Shown piece by piece: positions 17,058 to 25,974 of a stretch of 64,000 nucleotides of DNA (position 1 is its first letter; each line of letters opens with the position of its first letter). Below the pieces are notes generated by a model, which ran no database searches, had not been told where the DNA came from, and saw only the letters and a program-made list of their open reading frames with translations. Origin of the DNA: CAYPLH01 sp964411505 (lineage in GTDB: Bacteria > Bacillota > Clostridia > CAYPLH01 > DUMO01); contig CAYPLH010000008.1 in assembly GCA_964411505.1 (NCBI GenBank), positions 1-64,000 of the forward strand. The letters are read 5' to 3'. Made by a program: the position numbers and the translations under genes.

Positions 17058-18302
17058 GTGATATATGTCTTGGAGGTTATTGGCAACTACCTTGTTGAAC
17101 ACGGAATAAGTGAAGGATTGTCTAAGGTTTTATCCACTGGATTTATTGTTATCCTTGTTATTTTGTCATGCATTGTAGCTGACTTTATTATCAAGAGAGT
17201 CTTATTGAAGCTGCTCGAAAGATATATAAGGGGAAATAAAATAAAGTGGGATAACTTCTTGCTGGAAAGAAAGGTATTTCAAAAAGCAAGCAAAATAATT
17301 CCTGCTATAATTATATATATATCTGCTTCTGCATTTGACGGGTTTCAGGTTTTTATTGAAAAAACAGCACTTACCTACATTTATATAATTTCTGTTATAG
17401 TTGTTAGTTCGATTCTGGATGTGGTTGATGATGTATATAGGAGTTTCCCTGTGTCAAGAACCAAGCCGATAAAAGGAGTATTACAGGTAGTTAAAATTTG
17501 TATTTATATCATAATGGCGGTAATTATAATATCCAATTTACTTGATAAAGATCCCTTGATTTTGTTAAGTGGAATAGGTGCCCTTACAGCTATAACCACT
17601 CTGGTTTTTAAAGACTCTATTTTGGGACTGGTCGCAGGTATCCAATTATCCGGAAACAATATGCTGCAAATTGGAGACTGGATCGAAATGCCCAAATATG
17701 GAGCCGATGGTGACGTTATAGATATAACCTTGAATACCGTAAAAGTACAGAATTGGGATAAAACCATAGTAACAATTCCTGCTTACGCACTTATAGCTGA
17801 TTCCTTTAAAAACTGGAGAGGTATGCATGATACAGGCGGCAGACGTATTAAGCGTTCAATATATATTGATACAAGCAGTATAAAGTTTTGCTCTGCAGAA
17901 ATGCTTGAGAAATTTAAGAAAATTCAATATATAGAAGATTATATAAAACAGAAGGAAGAAGAGATTAGAGAACACAATACCAAAAACAAAGTAAATGAAG
18001 AAACACTTGTTAACGGTAGGCATTTAACAAATATAGGCACATTCAGAGCTTATACACAGCACTACTTAAAGAATCATCTCCAAATACATCAAGGATTAAT
18101 TCAAATGGTAAGGCAGCTTCCTCCATGTGAGCATGGATTACCACTTGAGATATATGCTTTTACAAATGGTACAAATTGGATCTTTTATGAGGGTGTACAG
18201 GCAGATGTCTTTGATCACATTCTGGCAGTTGCCAGTGAATTTGAGCTCAGAGTTTTTCAAAGCCCTACAGGGCATGATATCCAGCAAATTACAAGCAAAT
18301 AG
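17058..18302 (+). CDS. MscS-family mechanosensitive channel, YbdG type
   Basis: This 414-residue membrane protein has several N-terminal transmembrane helices and then the MscS beta domain. The stretches LSGIGALTAITTLVFKDSIL and DWIEMPKYGADGDVIDITLN resemble the YbdG/miniconductance branch very closely, and the length fits (E. coli YbdG is about 415). It should open under membrane tension to release solutes on osmotic downshock. The start used is GTG at 17058, with AAGGA just upstream. A TTG a few codons in is also possible. It stands alone on the plus strand. Confidence 0.9.
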   Translation: MIYVLEVIGNYLVEHGISEGLSKVLSTGFIVILVILSCIVADFIIKRVLLKLLERYIRGNKIKWDNFLLERKVFQKASKIIPAIIIYISASAFDGFQVFIEKTALTYIYIISVIVVSSILDVVDDVYRSFPVSRTKPIKGVLQVVKICIYIIMAVIIISNLLDKDPLILLSGIGALTAITTLVFKDSILGLVAGIQLSGNNMLQIGDWIEMPKYGADGDVIDITLNTVKVQNWDKTIVTIPAYALIADSFKNWRGMHDTGGRRIKRSIYIDTSSIKFCSAEMLEKFKKIQYIEDYIKQKEEEIREHNTKNKVNEETLVNGRHLTNIGTFRAYTQHYLKNHLQIHQGLIQMVRQLPPCEHGLPLEIYAFTNGTNWIFYEGVQADVFDHILAVASEFELRVFQSPTGHDIQQITSK

Positions 18303-18380
18303 TTGTAGCCCTTCAACCTACTTTTTCCAAAAAATTCATGATGATATAGTGTAGCATAAAGAACAATTGGTTTTATTTTG

Positions 18381-18530
18381 ATGTCAGCCTATACCAATAC
18401 CAGCTCTTTTTCTTTTTCGCGGTCTGCTGCTGCTATTGAAATGACTGTTGGTAATATTATCTAAGAAGGACTTAGCTATGACCTTGCTGTTGTTGGTATT
18501 ATTATCGATGCAAAAAAGACAATCTCAAAT
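18381..18530 (+). pseudogene. possible decayed small ORF downstream of the MscS gene
   Basis: An ATG at 18381 opens 27 codons that look coding (MSAYTNTSSFSFSRSAAAIE, then MTVGNII), followed by TAA at 18462-18464. The same frame then stays open and coding-like (EGLSYDLAVVGIIIDAKKTI). No ribosome-binding site is seen. It may be a relic of a small gene. The N-terminus faintly recalls bacterial HORMA-type proteins, but that is only an impression. Confidence 0.3.
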
Positions 18531-18531
18531 T

Positions 18532-20004
18532 TTATGAATAAATATCTGAAAGCTCTATACTTATTTTCTGAACGTACCCATTATCATTCTGTTGATTGTT
18601 GATAGATGTTTTCTGTTTTGAACTGTTTATAAGCTTACATGGAAGGGATATGATAAATTCGCTTCCCTTACCCAATTCACTATTTAAAGTTATTTTTCCA
18701 CCATGCTTTTTTATAAGTGCTTTTACAAGAGACAAGCCGATACCACTACCCTCATTTTCTCTTGTCAGTGGTTTATCTACTTGCTGGAATCTATCAAATA
18801 TATGTTTTTGCTTATCCGAAGGTATTCCTCTACCTGTGTCTTTTATAGTAATCTTTATTTTATCCATACAATTGATCAAGACCCAAATGTTGCCTCCGCT
18901 TGGTGTAAACTTTATTGCATTTGAAAGAAGATTTAACATAATCCGTTCGATTTGGTCAGGGTCACATGCAATTATCTTTTCCTCTGTGTCAGTATCAAAT
19001 ATGATTGTAATACCTTTATTTTTAGCATACTTAACAACAGAGCCCGTTATACTTTCGACTAAATTCACAATATCATAATTTTCTAACTTTATATCAAAAT
19101 AATTTGAATCAATTTTTGTTATATCAATAATATTATTAATCAGCCTAAGTAACCTAAAACAATTTTGTTGTATGGTCTTCAAAGCATCCCCCATATCATT
19201 AAAAGATGTTATCTTTTCTAAATTAAATAATTGAAGCGATGCCAAAATTACATTCAAGGGAGTTCTTAATTCATGAGAAATATTTCCGAGAAATTCTGTT
19301 TTTAACTTATCATTTTTAAGCGTTTCTTGTAGCAATCTTCTGTTTTCCTTTAAACTCTTTTCAAGCTCTTTAATTCTGTCAATAGAAGTAGTATCTAAAA
19401 GTTTTGCTTTATCAACCTCAAAGTTTTTAATAAGCCTCAAAGAATCTTCACGTTTGATTAATATGTAAGTATGACTACTAATAATGTCCACAATTTCAAA
19501 TGTATCAACCTTGTTAGAGTCATATAAGAAAAGCACCAGTATAGGGGCTTTTGCCAATGCATTATTAATGCCATGCTCATATTGAGAAAAATAAGTAAAA
19601 TAATTTTTTTCAAGCCAAGATGTGTCTCCTGCTGCTCTGAGTCCATCAAATCCTTTATCCATAGCCTGTTTTAGTAATGCCTTCCATTGTGTTATTACAC
19701 GTTTTTCATTGAAACTATTATCCTTTAAATACCACTTTGAGTGCGGAATCATCAAGAATTGATTGCTTTTTAAATACTTTTCAAAATTCTTAATACACCT
19801 TTTGAGTTCTCCGATAAGATTTAGATAACCAGTACCTTGTTCATATATCCAAACACACAATTCATTATTTTCTAACCCTGTATTAATATATGGAACAATA
19901 ACATCATAAATTTCCTGTTGTGATGAATACAACTGGCACAAATGTGTGCCCCAGGGTATTTTGCTGATCAAATCTATTCCTGAGTTTCTAAGTACATTAT
20001 GCAT
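18532..20004 (-). CDS. MEDS-domain sensor histidine kinase
   Basis: The ATG at 20004 is preferred because GGGGG lies 6 nt upstream; the ATG at 20010 abuts that site. The N-terminal ~190 residues are a MEDS sensory domain (IPWGTHLCQLYSSQQEIYDV, then FDGLRAAGDTSWLEKN), known from DcmR-like regulators of one-carbon metabolism. A short coiled linker leads to HisKA with H-box FLGNISHELRTPLN and HATPase_c with N-box LLNLLSNAIKFTPSGG and G-boxes DTGRGIP and GSGIGLSLVK. There are no transmembrane helices, so sensing is cytoplasmic. No response regulator gene is adjacent, so it is an orphan kinase. Confidence 0.9.
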   Translation of the reverse strand: MHNVLRNSGIDLISKIPWGTHLCQLYSSQQEIYDVIVPYINTGLENNELCVWIYEQGTGYLNLIGELKRCIKNFEKYLKSNQFLMIPHSKWYLKDNSFNEKRVITQWKALLKQAMDKGFDGLRAAGDTSWLEKNYFTYFSQYEHGINNALAKAPILVLFLYDSNKVDTFEIVDIISSHTYILIKREDSLRLIKNFEVDKAKLLDTTSIDRIKELEKSLKENRRLLQETLKNDKLKTEFLGNISHELRTPLNVILASLQLFNLEKITSFNDMGDALKTIQQNCFRLLRLINNIIDITKIDSNYFDIKLENYDIVNLVESITGSVVKYAKNKGITIIFDTDTEEKIIACDPDQIERIMLNLLSNAIKFTPSGGNIWVLINCMDKIKITIKDTGRGIPSDKQKHIFDRFQQVDKPLTRENEGSGIGLSLVKALIKKHGGKITLNSELGKGSEFIISLPCKLINSSKQKTSINNQQNDNGYVQKISIELSDIYS

Positions 20005-20343
20005 AAACATCCCCCATTGTAATCAGCTAAAGATTAATCTAATTATTTATGATTAGCTATTATATGATTTTTCCTCAAAAAGTACGATGAACTAATCTCA
20101 CATACAATATCTACTGCAAAAAGAAACACTCTGACACTATATATTTTATAGAATAATTCAATCCATAAGTATACTTTTTGTTTATTAATCATTATATTAA
20201 ATTAACCTAAAAATATTATACTACGAATTCAAAAAAATAACAGATTTTACTTTTAAAATACTGTATGGAACGTCTTTAATACTTGCAGCATACCTTTAAA
20301 ATGCAAAACGCATTCGTAAATTTTTTCACACTGCAAAAGTAAA
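20005..20343. other. gene-free AT-rich spacer
   Basis: Nothing is supported here beyond AT-rich sequence. It must contain the promoter of the kinase gene and the end of the threonine aldolase transcript. Confidence 0.5.
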
Positions 20344-21369
20344 CTAATGGTTTTCTTTTAAAAACGCGTTTAACTTATCTACACTTTCTAAAGTCGTAGC
20401 CCATGATGTAACAAAGCGCACTGCACTGTGTTTTTCATCAACCTTTTCCTGTATCGAATATTGAAACTGTTTTGACAGCTTTTTCAATATATCATTGGGA
20501 AGTATCGAAAATATCTGGTTGGTACATGGTGGTGCATAGAATAAAAAGCCACCTTTTTCAAGTGTCTTCACTATCTTTTCTGCCATTTCATTCGCATGTG
20601 CAGCTAACAAGAAATACAGATCATCTTTGAACAACGCTTCAAATTGAATTCCGGTTACAAATCCTTTAGCCAGCAATGCTCCCCTTTGCTTAATTAAATG
20701 TCGGAAATCCTTTTTAAAGCTATCTCTGCATATAATCAATGCTTCACCAAGTAATGCACCGTTTTTGGTTCCACCTATATAAAATACATCGACTAATTCA
20801 GCAATTTCCTTAAGTGTAAGATCATTTATTTTGCATGTTAACGCGGAGCCAATACGTGCACCATCAAGGTAAAGAAAAAGATCATTTGCCCTACAAATGC
20901 TGTGTATGTCCATTAATTCATCTTTTGTATAAATAGTTCCAAGCTCAGTGGAATTTGATATGTAAATCATTTTGGGTTGAACCATATGCTCATCTGAGTG
21001 ATATTCAAGTACTGCCTGTATGGTGTCTGGAGTAAGCTTACCATCAATTGACGGTACGCTAACTACCTTATGACCTGTTGCCTCTATAGCTCCAGCCTCA
21101 TGAACATTGATATGTCCTGTATTAGCAGCTATCACACATTGATGCGGTCGTAAAAATGAAGAAATTACCAAAAGATTTGTTTGCGTGCCCCCAGGAATAA
21201 AATGAATATCTACATTTTCTTTTTGAATTGCTTTTTTAATATATTCTTTAGCAGTTTCACTGTGTACATCTTCACCATATACAGCATTCTGCACAAGATT
21301 GGACTTAATCAACAGCTCAAGTACTCTTGGATGCGCGCCCTCGCTATAATCATTCATAAAACTGTACAT
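20344..21369 (-). CDS. low-specificity L-threonine aldolase family (PLP)
   Basis: This 341-residue fold-type I PLP enzyme of the beta-eliminating lyase/threonine aldolase family cleaves L-threonine or allo-threonine to glycine and acetaldehyde. Features include NDYSEGAHPRVLELL at the start, AANTGHINVHEAGA, the PLP Asp region LYLDGARIGSAL (about 166-177) and the Schiff-base Lys in YIGGTKNGALLGEA (about 196-209). GGAGG precedes the ATG. It is monocistronic, with a large hairpin (21507-21556) upstream. Confidence 0.9.
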   Translation of the reverse strand: MYSFMNDYSEGAHPRVLELLIKSNLVQNAVYGEDVHSETAKEYIKKAIQKENVDIHFIPGGTQTNLLVISSFLRPHQCVIAANTGHINVHEAGAIEATGHKVVSVPSIDGKLTPDTIQAVLEYHSDEHMVQPKMIYISNSTELGTIYTKDELMDIHSICRANDLFLYLDGARIGSALTCKINDLTLKEIAELVDVFYIGGTKNGALLGEALIICRDSFKKDFRHLIKQRGALLAKGFVTGIQFEALFKDDLYFLLAAHANEMAEKIVKTLEKGGFLFYAPPCTNQIFSILPNDILKKLSKQFQYSIQEKVDEKHSAVRFVTSWATTLESVDKLNAFLKENH

Positions 21370-21506
21370 AACATAGCCTCCGATTTATGTAATATAAATA
21401 TTATAGCGCTTTTTTTGCTTTTTTTGCAACATTTCCTATATCAACGCCATTACCGCTTTATATAATCCAATAAGTATACTCTGACCTTGTTCTTTTGCCA
21501 TAACAT

Positions 21507-21556
21507 CATAATTATATCCCAGAAAGCTACCATGTATCATTTGGGATATAATTATG
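21507..21556. terminator. 15-bp perfect hairpin after the acyl-CoA ligase gene
   Basis: CATAATTATATCCCA (21507-21521) pairs perfectly with 21542-21556 around a 20-nt loop, 30 bp beyond the ligase stop codon. There is no clear U-run, so it could instead be a palindromic repeat. Confidence 0.5.
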
Positions 21557-21585
21557 TGAAATTAAATTAATTTAACCTACAGCAG

Positions 21586-23232
21586 TTACTGGTGTGTTTC
21601 TATCTCATTTTGCTTGGCAACTAGTGCTACCGCTCCGTATTTTTCCCTCAGTCGAGGCTTTTCAATCTTGCCTGTAGGATTTCGAGGTACCCTGTCAAAA
21701 ATAATCCTTCTTGGGCGCTTATACCGAGGTAGCTGCTCACAATGCTCACTAATATCATTCTCAGTACATTTACAATTAGGTTTTAACTCAATTATGGCAG
21801 CAGCTATTTCTCCAAGGCGTTTATCGGGTAACCCAATCACTGCAACATCTTTTATTTCACTTTTTGTACGGAGGTAATCTTCAATCTGAACCGGATATAT
21901 ATTCTCTCCTCCACTTATTATGACATCCTTTTTCCTGTCAACTAGGTAAATAAATCCATCAACGTCCACTTGGGCCATATCTCCAGTAAATAACCAACCA
22001 TCTTTTAAAACTGCCTCGGTAGATTTCTTGTCATTATAGTAACATTTCATCACACCCGGACCTCTTACAGCTAATTCACCAACCTGCCCTTGGCAAACCT
22101 CAGCTCTGTTTTCGTCAACTATTTTAGCATGCCAATTGTATCCTGGGATGCCTATTGCACCGACCTTATGAATATTTTCAACTCCTAGATGAACACATCC
22201 AGGTCCGATAGACTCACTAAGACCATAGTTTGTATCATATAAATGATCAGGAAAATACTTCTTCCAGCGATTAACCAAGCTGGGTGGAACTGGTTGGGCA
22301 CCTATGTGCATAAGCCTCCATTGAGACAGATTATAATCTTCTAATTTAACTGCACCACTTTCAATAGCATCTAATATATCTTGTGCCCATGGAACTAAAA
22401 GCCATACTATAGTGATTTTTTCCTCCGAGACGGTGCGAAGTATCCATTCTGGTTTTACACCCCTGAGTAATACAGCTCTACTTGCTGACATAAGGCTTCC
22501 AAACCAATGCATCTTTGCTCCTGTATGATAAAGTGGGGGCATGCATAAAAAATTGTCCTCATGAGTCTGACAATGGTGGTTCTGCTCTGTAATGCATGCT
22601 GACATAAGACTTTTATGAGTATGCAAAATTGCTTTAGGGAACCCTGTCGTACCTGATGAAAAATATATCACTGCATCATCTTCCTCATTAAGCTTAATAT
22701 TTGGCGCTTCAGAAGAGCAATTAGCAGTAAGGCGGTCATAATTTTCAGCGAATATAGGTCTGTTTTCTCCCGCAAACAAAAGCATTTTAACATTTGGAAT
22801 ATGCCCGTAAATAGCTTCCATTCTGTCAATAAATTCAGGACCGAAAATCAATGCAACTGACTCAGACAAATCAAGACAGTATTTAATTTCCTCAGCACTA
22901 TATCTAAAATTTAAGGGGACAGCAACAGCTCCCGTTTTAAGAATACCAAAATAAATAGGCAGCCACTCAAGGCAGTTCATGAGTAAGATTGCTACCTTAT
23001 CACCTTTTTTTATTCCTCGTTTAATCAAAAGATTAGCCAAGCGATTAGCCTTCTGTTCAAAAACACCCCAAGTCATTTCACGTCTATATTCGCCTGCTGG
23101 ACTGTTTTCAATCAGCTGGTACTCACGCCATGAAACATTGTGCTTGTCCTGAAGATCCATGTTAATCTCAGTCAAACATTTTTCATGTCCGTAAATTTCA
23201 GCATTTCGTGATAAAACCTCAGTAATAATCAT
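21586..23232 (-). CDS. AMP-dependent acyl-CoA synthetase/ligase
   Basis: This class I adenylate-forming enzyme activates a carboxylic acid, probably a fatty or aromatic acid, to its CoA thioester via an acyl-AMP. The ATG at 23232 is preferred, since GGAGG ends 9 nt upstream; the ATG at 23241 abuts it. Signatures are the P-loop VIYFSSGTTGFPKAILH, YGLSESIGPGCVHLG, GWLFTGDMAQVD, DRKKDVIISGGENIYP and the C-terminal Lys motif NPTGKIEKPRLRE. The length (548) is typical. Substrate class is not decidable from sequence, and no linked beta-oxidation or polyketide genes are present. Confidence 0.9.
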   Translation of the reverse strand: MIITEVLSRNAEIYGHEKCLTEINMDLQDKHNVSWREYQLIENSPAGEYRREMTWGVFEQKANRLANLLIKRGIKKGDKVAILLMNCLEWLPIYFGILKTGAVAVPLNFRYSAEEIKYCLDLSESVALIFGPEFIDRMEAIYGHIPNVKMLLFAGENRPIFAENYDRLTANCSSEAPNIKLNEEDDAVIYFSSGTTGFPKAILHTHKSLMSACITEQNHHCQTHEDNFLCMPPLYHTGAKMHWFGSLMSASRAVLLRGVKPEWILRTVSEEKITIVWLLVPWAQDILDAIESGAVKLEDYNLSQWRLMHIGAQPVPPSLVNRWKKYFPDHLYDTNYGLSESIGPGCVHLGVENIHKVGAIGIPGYNWHAKIVDENRAEVCQGQVGELAVRGPGVMKCYYNDKKSTEAVLKDGWLFTGDMAQVDVDGFIYLVDRKKDVIISGGENIYPVQIEDYLRTKSEIKDVAVIGLPDKRLGEIAAAIIELKPNCKCTENDISEHCEQLPRYKRPRRIIFDRVPRNPTGKIEKPRLREKYGAVALVAKQNEIETHQ

Positions 23233-23282
23233 ATTGTCCATCCTCCCATTCTACATTTTACAAAAAAATAAAATAAAAACTC

Positions 23283-23331
23283 CATACTGCAACAGAAAGC
23301 CACAAAGTGACTTTCTGCGTTATAATCATAT
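23283..23331. repeat. REP-like element, copy 5 (minus orientation)
   Basis: The reverse complement begins ATGATTATAACGCAG and contains an AAAGTCACTTTGTGGCTTT hairpin. It is a divergent member of the family at 15755-15805. Confidence 0.45.
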
Positions 23332-23366
23332 TATAAACTTAAGATGACGGTTAATCAATATCATAT

Positions 23367-24629
23367 TTAAGGTCTTTCAATCAACTCAGGAGCCACAAAT
23401 ACAGAAATCTGCTCTACACGCAGTCCATCCAGTTTGGTTACTGTTACTTTTAAATTTTTATATTCGAATTCATCATTTATATTTGGAAACCCATTAATAT
23501 TTTCAATGACCCAACCGCCTACTGTCGTATAATAACTATCAAAGCTTCGATCATCAATGCCAACGTATTCCAAAAAATCATAAATTGATAAGTAACCACT
23601 AACAAGATATTTGTTTTGTCCTGCACTTACAAAATCATTGATTACCTCGTCACTTTCATCCCAAATTTCACCAACAAGCTCCTCCAAAACATCTTCAAGT
23701 GTAATAAGGCCCATTGTTCCACCATATTCATCAGTAACTATCGCCATTTGCAAATATCGATTTTTAAGCTCTGAGAAAATCTTTGGTAGTTTCATTGTTT
23801 GAAAAACATAGAATGATTCAATTAGAGAACTGCGAATATCTGCATCTTTGTTACTTACAAGTTCTTTCATAAAGCTGCCGATATGCAAAATACCGATAAT
23901 GTTATCAATAGTTCCTTCATATACGGGGATCCTTGAATAAGGAGAATTTACAATAGTTTCTATTATACTATCCCTATCGTCCTCAATGTCTATTACAAGC
24001 ATATCTGTACGAGGCGTCAAAATTTCCTGAGCTGTAATTTCAGAAAATTCTAATGCTGATTGCAGCAGCTCGCTCCTATCTTCATCTATTAAGCCATCGT
24101 CTGCTACGCTCTCGATTATTGAAACCAATTCTTCTTCTGTAACCGAAGGCTCTTTCTCAGCTCCATTATCCCATAGTTTGGAAACTAGCTTTACAATCTG
24201 ACCAATAACAAAAATAAGAGGTTTCAAAATGAACATAAGAAAACGCAAAGGGTATGCTACTATTAATGTAAACTTATCGCAATGTTTCTTAGCTATAGTC
24301 TTTGGAGATATCTCACCAAATATCAGAATAATTATTGTCATAATGACCGTGGAAACTGCTGCTCCTGATTCGCCCATTAAGCCAATTGCAATAACCGCCG
24401 ATATTGAAGCAGCTCCGATATTAACAAGATTGTTGCCTACAAGAACAGTAGATAGAGCATCGTCAAAATGTTCATAGATATATAATGCTACCTTCGCATA
24501 TTTATTACCCGATTCCGAAGCTTTTTTGAGTCTCATCTTGTTAGCAGAAGCATATGCTATTTCTGAACCCGAAAAAAAAGCTGAAAACATAATTAATATA
24601 ATAAGTGCTATAACGGACCCAATGTCCAT
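23367..24629 (-). CDS. CNNM/CBS/CorC_HlyC membrane protein (hemolysin C-like family)
   Basis: An N-terminal DUF21/CNNM transmembrane domain (about 1-180, with SAFFSGSEIAYASANKMRLK) is followed by two CBS domains (about 200-325; LTPRTDMLVIDIEDD, IPVYEGTIDNIIGILHI, DEYGGTMGLITLEDVLEELV). The C-terminal CorC_HlyC domain covers about 340-415. Related proteins transport or sense Mg2+ or Co2+; the old name hemolysin is misleading. The ATG at 24629 is preferred over the one abutting the ribosome-binding site at 24641. A paralogue lies directly upstream (24769-25842). Confidence 0.9.
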   Translation of the reverse strand: MDIGSVIALIILIMFSAFFSGSEIAYASANKMRLKKASESGNKYAKVALYIYEHFDDALSTVLVGNNLVNIGAASISAVIAIGLMGESGAAVSTVIMTIIILIFGEISPKTIAKKHCDKFTLIVAYPLRFLMFILKPLIFVIGQIVKLVSKLWDNGAEKEPSVTEEELVSIIESVADDGLIDEDRSELLQSALEFSEITAQEILTPRTDMLVIDIEDDRDSIIETIVNSPYSRIPVYEGTIDNIIGILHIGSFMKELVSNKDADIRSSLIESFYVFQTMKLPKIFSELKNRYLQMAIVTDEYGGTMGLITLEDVLEELVGEIWDESDEVINDFVSAGQNKYLVSGYLSIYDFLEYVGIDDRSFDSYYTTVGGWVIENINGFPNINDEFEYKNLKVTVTKLDGLRVEQISVFVAPELIERP

Positions 24630-24669
24630 AATAAAAATCATCTCCTATAGAAAATTAATTTAATAAATC

Positions 24670-24729
24670 TCCTGCAGGTTAGCCTGCAAGAATAAGTCGC
24701 AAAACAACTTATTGGGAAGTAATCATAAT
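24670..24729. repeat. REP-like element, copy 3 (minus orientation)
   Basis: The reverse complement reads ATGATTACTTCCCAATAAG, then a GACTTATT block and GCAGGCTAACCTGCAGG, matching 33356-33411 along its length. It lies between the two CNNM paralogues. Confidence 0.6.
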
Positions 24730-24768
24730 TTTATTTAGTGCAAGCTGTTCTAATAACCTTTATCAGAA

Positions 24769-25842
24769 TTAAAGAGAAACCATTGCTGCACTGTTACGAC
24801 CTGTCAGACTATTATCCTTTTTGCTTCGAGTTGCTACCGCTTTGGCTGCATAAGCAACATCATTCTCATCCCATATTTCACCTACAAGTTGTTCAAGAAT
24901 GTCTTCGATAGTTATAACTCCCAAAACCTTCTTTGACTCATCGGTGACTATGGACATATGAAGCTTTTTGCTGCTCATATCTCGCAACAGATCGTCTATA
25001 GGAATGTTTTTATTTACATAATAAGGTTGCATAAGTAAGCTCTTAAGATCACATTTTTCCTGTGTGATACACGCTTTTAAAAATGTCCTAGTATGCAGGA
25101 TACCAATTATATTATCCATGCTTCCTTTATAAACAGGCAAGCGTGAATATTTCTGCATTTGAATCTTTTGTAATATTTCCTTGTTTGAAGATTTGATATC
25201 AACTGCAATAATTTCGTTGCGTTTTGTCAGTATATCGCCAGCAGCAGTAACATCAAATTTTAACACTGATTGGATTAGCTGCTGTTTGCCTTGGTCTAGT
25301 ACTCCTTCTTCCTGAGCAGTCTCAATAATATCATACAATTCTTCCGCAGTGACTGTACTTTCAGTATGATCCGGGAATAATTTTGATAGTAGATTACTAA
25401 TTTGCATAAAGAAAAAAGCTACCGGGGAAAGTATCTTCATTAATGTACTCAAGGAACCAGAGACTGCCAATGCAAAATTCTCACTATTTGCTTTTGCATA
25501 ACTTTTCGGTATCATTTCACTTACAAGGAATACGAAAATTGCTGTGATAATTGTAGTATACTTTACAGATTGAGGACCCCATAGCTGAGTAGCTATCAGA
25601 GCAGATAACGATCCAAAACCGATATGCATAATATTGTTGGATATAAGAAGTGTTGTCAATGCCTTATCAAAATCATCAGAAATGGTCATTGCCTTAATTG
25701 CACGTCTATCTCCATTATCAGCATAATTTTTTATTCTTATTTTGTTCATCGACGCATAAGAAATTTCAGAAGCAGCACAATATGCTGCGCCAATAGTTAG
25801 AATGGCAAGAAGGATAATACGTATCCAACTGTCACCGTCCAT
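24769..25842 (-). CDS. CNNM/CBS membrane protein lacking the CorC_HlyC domain
   Basis: This 357-residue paralogue of the downstream gene has the DUF21/CNNM membrane domain (AAYCASEISYASMNKIRIKN) and two CBS domains (LTKRNEIIAVDIKSS, LPVYKGSMDNIIGILHT, DESKKVLGVITIEDILEQLV). It stops soon after GEIWDENDVAY with a short Lys/Ser tail. The ~80-residue CorC_HlyC domain found in its neighbour is absent. AGGAG lies about 10 nt before the ATG. The tandem pair probably arose by duplication and may form mixed dimers through the CBS domains. That is inference. Confidence 0.88.
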   Translation of the reverse strand: MDGDSWIRIILLAILTIGAAYCAASEISYASMNKIRIKNYADNGDRRAIKAMTISDDFDKALTTLLISNNIMHIGFGSLSALIATQLWGPQSVKYTTIITAIFVFLVSEMIPKSYAKANSENFALAVSGSLSTLMKILSPVAFFFMQISNLLSKLFPDHTESTVTAEELYDIIETAQEEGVLDQGKQQLIQSVLKFDVTAAGDILTKRNEIIAVDIKSSNKEILQKIQMQKYSRLPVYKGSMDNIIGILHTRTFLKACITQEKCDLKSLLMQPYYVNKNIPIDDLLRDMSSKKLHMSIVTDESKKVLGVITIEDILEQLVGEIWDENDVAYAAKAVATRSKKDNSLTGRNSAAMVSL

Positions 25843-25974
25843 TAGACTACCAACTCCTTTTAAATGTCTTTAATTTTGTATTACAAGTTAAACTTGCAAT
25901 ACAAGTATACTATCACGTTTTAAAAAAGTCAATATCCAACGAGTTTTCAGGACAACCCCTCTCCACTGCAGCTG

